From Burkholderiaceae bacterium (lineage in GTDB: Bacteria > Pseudomonadota > Gammaproteobacteria > Burkholderiales > Burkholderiaceae_C), in the NCBI GenBank assembly GCA_024235955.1, contig JACKLJ010000001.1:1349501-1413500 (forward strand): a stretch of DNA of 64,000 nt, given 5' to 3'. This document shows, piece after piece, positions 19,199 to 25,649 of this stretch. The position numbers were made by a program, and so were the translations under genes. A model generated the notes under the pieces. It did no database searches and was not told the DNA's origin. It worked only from the letters and a program-made list of their open reading frames with translations. The first letter of the stretch is position 1; each line of letters opens with the position of its first letter.

Positions 19199-19498
19199 GG
19201 TGGTTTCCTTTCGGTGGTGGGTGGCGCGGCCGGCGGGCAGAGCCGCACTGGCCGCTTGTGGGCTCAGTTGTGTCGTTCCGGGCGCATTTCAAGCGCCGGG
19301 TCGAGCAAAAAAATGATGGCGACCGGCCCTTGAAATTGCGGAACGATGTCCCCAGAAGCGGCTCCCATGCAGGGGACCCGCTGTCACAGGTTCGAGCCTG
19401 CAGCGCGGTACCATCACGCCTTTCTGGCGCACGGCCCCGATCGGGCGGTGCGCCGCGAAGCTGGTCCCACCGGGCCGCTGCCACGAAACATTGTCCGG
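19199..19498. other. 300-bp divergent intergenic region, no gene
   Basis: It lies between the Hsp20 gene (minus) and the lipoprotein gene (plus). Frames here are short or unlike real proteins. It must hold both promoters, but none can be assigned confidently: two CTTGAA words (19288-19293 on the minus strand, and near 19334 on the plus strand) lack good matching -10 elements. Confidence 0.5.
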
Positions 19499-20260
19499 AT
19501 GAGCTTTCCCGTATCGCCGCGCCGCGTCTCGCTGGCGCTTGCCACCCTGGCGCTCGGCGCCTGCACCAGCCTCAAGCCCGTGCCGGCGCCGCTGGTCAAT
19601 TACCAGCCCGAGGCCTTCGACGCCAGTTCCTTCGCGCGCCACTTCGGCGCCGCGCCGGCCCGCACCTGCGAGGCGGCCCGGCGCGCCCTGCTGAGCCAGG
19701 GCTACCTGGTCACCAGCAACGCGGCCGAGCAGGTCACCGCGCGCAAGTATTTCCAGCCCGATGCCGAGCACCATGTGCAGCTCGAGTTCCGCGTCGTCTG
19801 CACGCCCGAGAGCCTGGGGCCCGACACCAGCACCGCCTTCGTCAGCGGGCTGAAGGACCAGTACCTGGTGCGCAAGGTCAAGGAATCGGCCTCGCTGGGC
19901 GTGGGCGGCCTCGGCTCGCTGTCGCTGCCGATCGAGGGCGCGCTGGATTCCATGGTCAAGGTCTCCAGCGAGACCGTGGCCGACGCCGACCTGTACGAGC
20001 GCTTCTTCGACCTGATCGGCGAATACCTCGACAAGGCCGTGGTGCCGACCGCGGCCGCCACCGCCGCCGAACCGACGGCCACGGCCAAGCCGGCCGCAAC
20101 GGCTGTCGCTCCGGCTCGCGCCGCTGCGGTACCGGTCGCGCCGGCCGCCGCCGCATCGGCTCCGGCCGAAGTCGCGCCGCCGCCTGCCACCGCGGCGTCC
20201 ACCGCACCGGCAGCGCCCGCCGCTCCGGCCAGCGGCGCCCAGCCGGCCGCCAGTTCCTGA
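19499..20260 (+). CDS. DUF2242-type outer-membrane or periplasmic lipoprotein
   Basis: 253 residues. The signal peptide ends in a lipobox (LALGAC, Cys near residue 22), so it is a predicted lipoprotein. Residues 30-180 match the DUF2242 pattern as I remember it, with a conserved Cys in ARTCEAARRALLSQGY. The last 70 residues are a low-complexity Ala/Pro/Thr tail. The frame is open back to 19346, but the ATG at 19499 is the start that gives a signal peptide. Function is unknown. It ends shortly before the gene for an ABC binding protein, separated by repeat copy 5. Confidence 0.82.
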   Translation: MSFPVSPRRVSLALATLALGACTSLKPVPAPLVNYQPEAFDASSFARHFGAAPARTCEAARRALLSQGYLVTSNAAEQVTARKYFQPDAEHHVQLEFRVVCTPESLGPDTSTAFVSGLKDQYLVRKVKESASLGVGGLGSLSLPIEGALDSMVKVSSETVADADLYERFFDLIGEYLDKAVVPTAAATAAEPTATAKPAATAVAPARAAAVPVAPAAAASAPAEVAPPPATAASTAPAAPAAPASGAQPAASS

Positions 20261-20284
20261 ACGCGGTTCAAGCCTTCCAGAGGC

Positions 20285-20322
20285 CGCCAGCCGGCTCCTG
20301 ACGGGCGCAGACAGCTATTGTT
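20285..20322 (-). repeat. Dispersed repeat family A, copy 5
   Basis: Minus-strand reading gives CAATAGCTGTCTGCGCCCGTC, followed by a diverged 3' half. It lies 17 bp upstream of the chosen start of the binding-protein gene and overlaps an alternative TTG start at 20318. Confidence 0.8.
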
Positions 20323-20338
20323 TTTGAAGTACCTGCCC

Positions 20339-21619
20339 ATGCCGTCTTCCACCCGCCGCGCGTTGCTGCGCGCCCCCCTGGCGCTGTTGGGCGCCACGCC
20401 CTGGCTGGCCCGCGCGGGCGAGGCCGAGCCGATCCAGCTGGCGCTGGTCGAATCGCTCAGCGGCCCGTTCGCCAATACCGGCGAGGCCGTGTTCCGCAAC
20501 CTGGTCTGGGCCACCGAGCGCGTCAATGCGCGCGGCGGCGTGCCGCTGCCCGGCGGGGCGCGTCCGCTGGCCGTGCGCCGCTTCGACAGCAAGGGCCAGG
20601 TGGAGGAATCGCTGGCCTCGCTGCGCGCCGCCATCGACGCCGGCGCGCGCGTGGTGCTGCAGGGCAATTCATCGGCCGTGGCCGCGGCGCTGGTCGATGC
20701 CGTCAACAAGCACAACGAGCGCGATCCGGCGCGGCGCGTGCTGTACCTGAACTACTCCGCCGTCGATCCGGCGCTGACCAACCAGCTGTGCAGCTTCTGG
20801 CACTTCCGCTTCGATGCCCATGCCGACATGCGCATGGCCGCGCTGATGCAGGTGCTCAAGGGCGACGCCGAGCTGCAGCGCATCTACCTGATCGGGCAGG
20901 ACTACAGCTTCGGCCAGGCGGTGCTGCGCGAGGCCCGGCGCCAGCTCGGCGCGCAGCGGCCGGATGTGCGCATCGTGGGCGAGGAGCTGCACCCGGTGGG
21001 GCGCGTAAAAGACTTCCTGCCCTATGTGGCCAAGATCAAGGCCAGCGGCGCGCAGGCGGTGCTCACCGGTAACTGGGGCAACGACCTGACGCTGCTGGTC
21101 AAGGCGGCGCGCGATGGCGGCTTCGACGGCAGCTTCTACACCTTCTACGGCAATGCGCTGGGCGCGCCGGCCGCCATCGGCGAAGCCGGCGTGGGCAAGG
21201 TGCTGGCCGTGGCCGACTGGCTACCCAACGTGCCCACGCCCGAGAGCGCGGCCTTCTACCAGGCCTTCCGCCAGCGCTTTCCCAAGCCGGCCGACGACTA
21301 CGTGCACCTGCGCATGCAGCTGATGATCGAGGCGCTGGCCCAGGCCATGCAGCGCGCCGCCAGCACCGAGGCGCTGCCGGTGGCGCGCGCGCTGGAGCAG
21401 GCCCGCGTCACCCTGGCCGGACGCACCGGCCACATGCGTGCCGAGGACCATCAGTTCCAGCAGCCGCTGGTGGTGGGTGTGATGGAGCGTCAGGGCGCGC
21501 CGGGCGTGCCGTTCGACGTCGAGGGCTCGGGCTACGGCTTCCGCGTGGTGCGCGAGATCAGCGCGGCCCAGGCCGAGCTGCCCGCTGCCTGCGCGATGGT
21601 GCGGCCTGGCAAGGCCTGA
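20339..21619 (+). CDS. Orphan ABC-transporter periplasmic binding protein (Peripla_BP_6, branched-chain amino acid type)
   Basis: 426 residues from the ATG at 20339. The frame is open to a TTG at 20318 that falls in repeat DNA. An Arg-containing signal peptide (STRRALLRAPLALLGA) ends near AGEA. The mature part has the type I periplasmic fold with IQLALVESLSGPFANTGE at its start. The closest functional relatives bind amino acids or other small polar ligands. No permease or ATPase gene is nearby; the urt set lies 14 kb upstream. It may therefore use a transporter encoded elsewhere or act as a sensor. Confidence 0.88.
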   Translation: MPSSTRRALLRAPLALLGATPWLARAGEAEPIQLALVESLSGPFANTGEAVFRNLVWATERVNARGGVPLPGGARPLAVRRFDSKGQVEESLASLRAAIDAGARVVLQGNSSAVAAALVDAVNKHNERDPARRVLYLNYSAVDPALTNQLCSFWHFRFDAHADMRMAALMQVLKGDAELQRIYLIGQDYSFGQAVLREARRQLGAQRPDVRIVGEELHPVGRVKDFLPYVAKIKASGAQAVLTGNWGNDLTLLVKAARDGGFDGSFYTFYGNALGAPAAIGEAGVGKVLAVADWLPNVPTPESAAFYQAFRQRFPKPADDYVHLRMQLMIEALAQAMQRAASTEALPVARALEQARVTLAGRTGHMRAEDHQFQQPLVVGVMERQGAPGVPFDVEGSGYGFRVVREISAAQAELPAACAMVRPGKA

Positions 21620-21623
21620 CTGC

Positions 21624-21680
21624 AAAATCAGAGTCAAACAGGCCGCAGGCCCTTGTCTGGCAGGCGCAGACAGCTACCAT
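21624..21680 (-). repeat. Dispersed repeat family A, copy 6
   Basis: Minus strand: GGTAGCTGTCTGCGCCTGCC, AGACAAGGGCCTGCGGCC, then GATTTTGC. It fills the 90-bp gap between the convergent binding-protein gene and mrpG, where it could act as a shared terminator. Confidence 0.85.
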
Positions 21681-21709
21681 AACGATAGCTTTTGGCGGGC
21701 GGATGAGGC

Positions 21710-22069
21710 TCAGTCCTGGTCCCGCTCGAGCGCGGGCCGCAGGCGGATGGGCGGCGGCACCGTCGGGTCACCCCGCTGCCGCATGCGGAACAGCGCGGCA
21801 CGCGCCAGCAGCACGGTGGTGACCGGCACGGTGATCGACATCAGGATGGCGATCAGCCACACGTCCAGCGCCAGTGTGCCGGTGAGGGCGGTGAAGTAGA
21901 ACACCGAGGCGATGGTGACGCACCACACGCCCAGGGTTGCGGTGAGCGCCGGCACGTGCATGCGGCGGAAAAAGTCACCCAGCCGCACCAGACCGACGGC
22001 CGACGCAACGGCCATGACCGCGCTCAGCAGCAGCAGCACGGCAACGACGATTTCGATCCACAGGGGCAT
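21710..22069 (-). CDS. mrpG: Mrp-type Na+(K+)/H+ antiporter subunit G
   Basis: 119 residues, three membrane helices, PhaG/MnhG family, with GLVRLGDFFRRMHVPALTAT at residues 26-45 as the hallmark. It is part of the multi-subunit Mrp antiporter in the inner membrane that exports Na+ or K+ in exchange for protons. It is the last gene of the minus-strand operon, but about 735 bp of repeat DNA separates it from mrpF, whereas these genes usually touch. The C-terminus is a short charged tail. Confidence 0.93.
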   Translation of the reverse strand: MPLWIEIVVAVLLLLSAVMAVASAVGLVRLGDFFRRMHVPALTATLGVWCVTIASVFYFTALTGTLALDVWLIAILMSITVPVTTVLLARAALFRMRQRGDPTVPPPIRLRPALERDQD

Positions 22070-22159
22070 GTCAGGGCTCCACGAAATGGTCGATCCGCCG
22101 TGGCGCGAGGAGGCGGGTGGCGGTGCTGACCTGTGGCTGCGCAGATTGATTCACTTCTG

Positions 22160-22207
22160 ATTTGATAGCTGTCTGCGCCTGCTGCGAAAGGGCTGGAGGC
22201 TGATTTT
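22160..22207 (+). repeat. Dispersed repeat family A, copy 7
   Basis: GATAGCTGTCTGCGCCTGC, then TGCGAAAGGGCTGGAGGCTGATTTTG. It lies within the mrpF-mrpG gap, about 90 bp upstream of the mrpG start. Confidence 0.87.
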
Positions 22208-22242
22208 GTCCAGAATCGCATCTTCTGCCGGGATGACACCGG

Positions 22243-22269
22243 CCGTTCGGGCTGAGCTTGTCGAAGCCC
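22243..22269 (+). repeat. REP-like palindromic element
   Basis: The 27-base word begins CCGTTCGGGCTGAGCTTG and ends TCGAAGCCC. Words of this type (GTTCGGGCTGAGC...GTCGAAGCCC) are widespread REP-like repeats in proteobacteria. A related fragment, GCTTCGACAAGC, occurs near 33617. No coding role. Confidence 0.6.
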
Positions 22270-22319
22270 TGTTCGACGCTTGTTTGATTTCCAGCCCTTG
22301 CGTCTTTCGGGATCGTTGC

Positions 22320-22770
22320 AGGCCGGGATGTGCGCCCGGCGGCGCACCTACTTTCTTTTGCTTCGCCAAAAGAAAGTAGGCAAAGAAAAGGCGACCCCAC
22401 TTGCCGTGTCCCTTCGCTTCGCTGCGGGCAACCTGGGATGCTCGGGCATGGGACGGCGCTGCGGAACTCGCTGTGCGCCCCAAAGGGCGCTCCGCTCGAA
22501 CAACCGCAGCGAGTCAGAGCACGAAGCGCGGCCATCCTTCGGTGTCCGCGCCCGCCCCACGCCCTGCGCTTCTCGGCACGGCCAGAGGGGACAAAGGGAA
22601 GAACAGGGGCCATCGCTCCGCTTGGCCCCGAAGCGAACGACCAAGTGCGCGACCAGCTTTTGCACCCCCACAAGGCCGCGGAGCCGGCCATGCGAGCGAC
22701 CGCCGTGGCCGGGGTCCCCCCGGCCACCAGCGGTGCCCCCTTGAGGGGGGTGGCGAAACATCGCGAAGCG
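22320..22770 (+). repeat. Dispersed repeat family B, long copy (left arm of an inverted pair)
   Basis: It starts with GGCCGGGATGTGCGCCC and the hairpin CCTACTTTCTTTTG/CAAAAGAAAGTAGG-type arm (about 22348-22381). It continues through a long conserved middle and ends in the GGCCGCGGAGC...CACCAGCGGTGCCCCC module. The reverse complement recurs at 33013-33437 with high identity over roughly 400 bp. It splits mrpF from mrpG. Frames inside it are open on several strands but look like translated repeat, not genes. The gap 22070-22803 contains only repeats. Confidence 0.88.
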
Positions 22771-22803
22771 AGTGGAGCCTGGGGGTGGGCCGTTTCAGGG
22801 GTG

Positions 22804-23082
22804 TCACTCAATTATTTCCCCCCTCAGCAGGTACTTGGCAAACGCCGCCGAGCTGACGAAGCCGAACAGGGCCAGCAGCAGCGCGGCTTCGAGGTACATG
22901 CTGCTGGCGTAGCGGATGCCGACCACCAGCATCAGCAGCATGGCGACGATGGTGATGAAGTCCACCGCCAGCACGCGGTCTTGCGCCGTCGGGCCGCGCA
23001 AGGCTCGCCACAGGGCCAGCAGCATGGCCACGCCATAGCCGAGCATGGTGATGCGGATCACCACTTCCAGGAAAGGGCTCAT
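22804..23082 (-). CDS. mrpF: Mrp-type antiporter subunit F
   Basis: 92 residues with three hydrophobic helices. MnhF/PhaF family hallmark is ALRGPTAQDRVLAVDFITI near residues 27-45. It starts at the ATG overlapping the mrpE stop by 4 bp, and its frame is open further upstream in mrpE and mrpD but without a fitting start. The final stop lies at the border of the family B repeat. It is a small membrane subunit of the Mrp complex. Confidence 0.93.
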   Translation of the reverse strand: MSPFLEVVIRITMLGYGVAMLLALWRALRGPTAQDRVLAVDFITIVAMLLMLVVGIRYASSMYLEAALLLALFGFVSSAAFAKYLLRGEIIE

Positions 23083-23570
23083 TCGAAGATCTCCTTCAGC
23101 GGGCGCTCGTAGCGTGTCTTGAAATCGGCAATGAATTCCTGTTCGTCGCGCATGTCCCACACGTGCAGCAGCAACTGGCTGCCGTCCGGTGCGGTTTCGC
23201 ACCACACGGTGCCGGGCACGGCGGTGGCGATCACGCACAGGCAGGCCAGCGCCGTCTGGTCGCGCAGCTCCAGCGGGACGTGCACGAAGCGGCTTTCCAG
23301 CGGGTCGCGCCGGCTGCGCAGCAGGCCGATGAAGACCACCCAGTTGGAATGCAGCCCATCGCGCACCACCGTGCCGATCAGCCGCAGCAGCACCAGCGGC
23401 TTGCGCATGCGCGGGCGCTCCGGCCGCAGCGAGGCGAACAGCGCCGGCGCCAGCAGGCCCAGCAACAGCGCCAGCAGGATCTGCCCCGGTGCCACCGAGC
23501 GCACCAGCGCCAGCCAGCCGGCGGCCAGCGCGGCCGACAGCAGCGGGGCCGGGAGCCAGCGCCGCCTCAT
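23079..23570 (-). CDS. mrpE: Mrp-type antiporter subunit E
   Basis: 163 residues. Two or three N-terminal helices are followed by the MnhE domain with GTVVRDGLHSNWVVF and the late motif ITAVPGTVW-like IATAVPGTVWCETAPDG. The ATG at 23570 gives MRRRWLPAPLLSA and overlaps the end of mrpD by 4 bp. It belongs to the Mrp complex; E is thought to aid assembly or folding of the complex. Confidence 0.92.
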   Translation of the reverse strand: MRRRWLPAPLLSAALAAGWLALVRSVAPGQILLALLLGLLAPALFASLRPERPRMRKPLVLLRLIGTVVRDGLHSNWVVFIGLLRSRRDPLESRFVHVPLELRDQTALACLCVIATAVPGTVWCETAPDGSQLLLHVWDMRDEQEFIADFKTRYERPLKEIFE

Positions 23571-25267
23571 CGCCGCAGCCCCCCTTTGCCCGTGGCCACG
23601 GGCGATGGCACGGGTTGCGCCGCCACCACGCTGCCGATGTAGCCGCCGGGTTCGTGCAGCGCGCGGGCGGCCGCGGTGGTGAAGCGCAGCACGGCGTCGG
23701 CCTGCCAGGCCAGCACGCCGACCAGCAGCAACAGCAGGGCGATGGGGGCCGTTTCCGCCACCCGCAGCCGCGGCACTGGCCGCCCCTGCGGCGCCCAGAA
23801 GTACCGCACACCGGCGCGCGACATGGCGATGGTGGTGAGCAGGCCGCCGCCGATCAGCAGCCCCATCAGCGTCCAGATCGGGGTGGCCACCTGCACCGCG
23901 TGGCCGTCCACCTCGGCCGCACCCAGCAGGCCGGAGAGCATGACCACCTTGCCGACGAAGCCCGACAGCGGCGGCAGCCCTGACAGCGTGAGCGCGCAGG
24001 CCACGAAGGCCAGGCCCAGGAAGGCCATGGCCGCCGGGATCGCCTGGCCGATCAGCGGGCGCTCGTCCTCGTCCAGGTTGACGCCGGGGGGCGGCATCAG
24101 GTCCACCGGGTAGGCGAAGGCTTCCTCGGGCTCGACCTCGCTGACGTAAAGCGGGGTTTCGTCGGACGCGCGCGAGCGCTCGATCATCTCGATGATCAGG
24201 AAGAACGCGCTCACCGCCAGCGTGGAGCCGAGCGCGTAGTACAGCGCCCCGGCCGTGATGGCCGGGCGCCCGAAGCCGATGGCCGCCAGCACCGTGCCGG
24301 AGGACACGATCACGCAGGCCGCCGCCATGCGGCCCAGGTGGCGCGTGGCGATGACGCCGATGGCGCCGAAGGCCAGCGTCGCCAGGCCGATCCACACCAG
24401 CGCCGCGCTGCCGAACTGCGCGGACACGCCCGCGTCGGGCGCGAACAGCAGCGTCCACACCCGCAGCACGGCGTACACGCCCAGCTTGGTCATGATGGCG
24501 AACAGCGCGGCCACCGGGGCCGCCGCCGCGCTGTAGGCCGGTGCCAGCCAGAAGTTGAGCGGCCAGGCGCCGGCCTTGACCAGGAAGGCGATCGCCAGGA
24601 TGGCCGCGCCGGCGTGCAGCAGACCGCGGTCGGCCTCGGGGATGGCGGGCACCATGATCGCCATGTCGGCCAGGTTGAGCGTGCCGGTCACGCCGTAGAG
24701 GATGGCCACGCCGATCAGGAACAGCGTGGAGGCCAGCAGGTTGACCGCCACGTAGTGCAGCCCGGCGCGCACCCGCGGCCAGCCGCTGCCGTGCAGCAGC
24801 AGCCCGTAGGAGGCCGTGAGCATGATCTCGAAGAACACGAACAGGTTGAACAGGTCGGCCGTCAGGAAGGCGCCGTTCAGCCCCAGCAGCTGCATCTGGA
24901 ACAGCGGGTGGAAGTGCACGCCCGCGCGGTCCCAGCGCCCGCTGGCGTAGGCCATGCTGGCCACGCCCAGCACCGCGGTCAGCAGCAGCATCATGGCCGA
25001 CAGGCGGTCGGCCACCAGTACGATGCCGTAGGGCACCGGCCAGTTGCCCGGCAGGTACACGCCCACCGCCTGCTGGCCGGCGTGGCGCACCCACAGCAGA
25101 AGGGCGACGGCCAGCGCCAGGTTGAGCAGGCAGGCCAGCGCGTTCAGCACCTGCTTGGCCGGGCGCCGCCGGTCGCCCAGCAGCAGCATCACCGCGGCTG
25201 TGACCATGGGCAGCAGGATGGGCGCCACCAGCAGGTGGGGCATCAGGTGCTCGATCGCGTCCGTCAT
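23567..25267 (-). CDS. mrpD: Mrp-type antiporter subunit D
   Basis: 566 residues with about 14 hydrophobic helices and the proton-antiporter fold shared with NuoM/N. It has a glutamate in FNLFVFFEIMLTASYGLL and lysine-bearing helices such as FLVKAGAWPLNFWL. A charged insert after about residue 380 (SEVEPEEAFAYP) is typical of this subgroup. It is one of the two main ion-translocating subunits with MrpA. The ATG at 25267 (MTDAIEHLMPHLL) is chosen over a longer open frame with no hydrophobic start. Confidence 0.93.
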   Translation of the reverse strand: MTDAIEHLMPHLLVAPILLPMVTAAVMLLLGDRRRPAKQVLNALACLLNLALAVALLLWVRHAGQQAVGVYLPGNWPVPYGIVLVADRLSAMMLLLTAVLGVASMAYASGRWDRAGVHFHPLFQMQLLGLNGAFLTADLFNLFVFFEIMLTASYGLLLHGSGWPRVRAGLHYVAVNLLASTLFLIGVAILYGVTGTLNLADMAIMVPAIPEADRGLLHAGAAILAIAFLVKAGAWPLNFWLAPAYSAAAAPVAALFAIMTKLGVYAVLRVWTLLFAPDAGVSAQFGSAALVWIGLATLAFGAIGVIATRHLGRMAAACVIVSSGTVLAAIGFGRPAITAGALYYALGSTLAVSAFFLIIEMIERSRASDETPLYVSEVEPEEAFAYPVDLMPPPGVNLDEDERPLIGQAIPAAMAFLGLAFVACALTLSGLPPLSGFVGKVVMLSGLLGAAEVDGHAVQVATPIWTLMGLLIGGGLLTTIAMSRAGVRYFWAPQGRPVPRLRVAETAPIALLLLLVGVLAWQADAVLRFTTAAARALHEPGGYIGSVVAAQPVPSPVATGKGGLRR

Positions 25268-25307
25268 GTCAGAGACTCGCGCAGCGGGTGGAGCAACGGT
25301 GCCGGCA

Positions 25308-25649
25308 TCATTCGCGCTCCTCGCCATCCACGTGATCGGTGCCGGAGAGCCCGCGCGAGGCCAGCAGCAGCACCAGGAACAGCGCCGTGGTGGCAAAGCC
25401 GATCACGATGGCGGTGAGCACCAGCGCCTGCGGCAGCGGGTCGGTGTAGTTCTCGAGCGTGGGCGCCAGCCCGGGCGTGACGATGGGCTCCTTGTCGAGC
25501 AGCAGGCTGCCCATGGCGAAGATGAACAGGTTGACCGCGTACGACAGCAGCGACAGCCCCATGATCACCTGGAAGGTGCGCGGCCTCAGGATCAGCCAGA
25601 CGCCGCTGCCGCCCAGCACGCCGATGGCGATGGCCAGGATCACTTCCAT
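25308..25649 (-). CDS. mrpC: Mrp-type antiporter subunit C
   Basis: 113 residues, three helices, NuoK-like. The family stretch is IMGLSLLSYAVNLFIFAMG near residues 29-47. It overlaps the end of mrpAB by 10 bp and is followed by mrpD. It is part of the membrane core of the Mrp antiporter. Confidence 0.94.
   Translation of the reverse strand: MEVILAIAIGVLGGSGVWLILRPRTFQVIMGLSLLSYAVNLFIFAMGSLLLDKEPIVTPGLAPTLENYTDPLPQALVLTAIVIGFATTALFLVLLLASRGLSGTDHVDGEERE

Noticed and set aside
19199..19340. A heat-shock (sigma-32) promoter for the Hsp20 gene
   Set aside because: CTTGAA at 19288-19293 on the minus strand fits a -35, but no CCCCAT-like -10 is found at the right distance.
22330..23112. Open frames of 150-260 codons in the family B repeat
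   Set aside because: The same peptide words occur in the inverted copy near 33 kb in several frames; they follow the repeat and not a gene.
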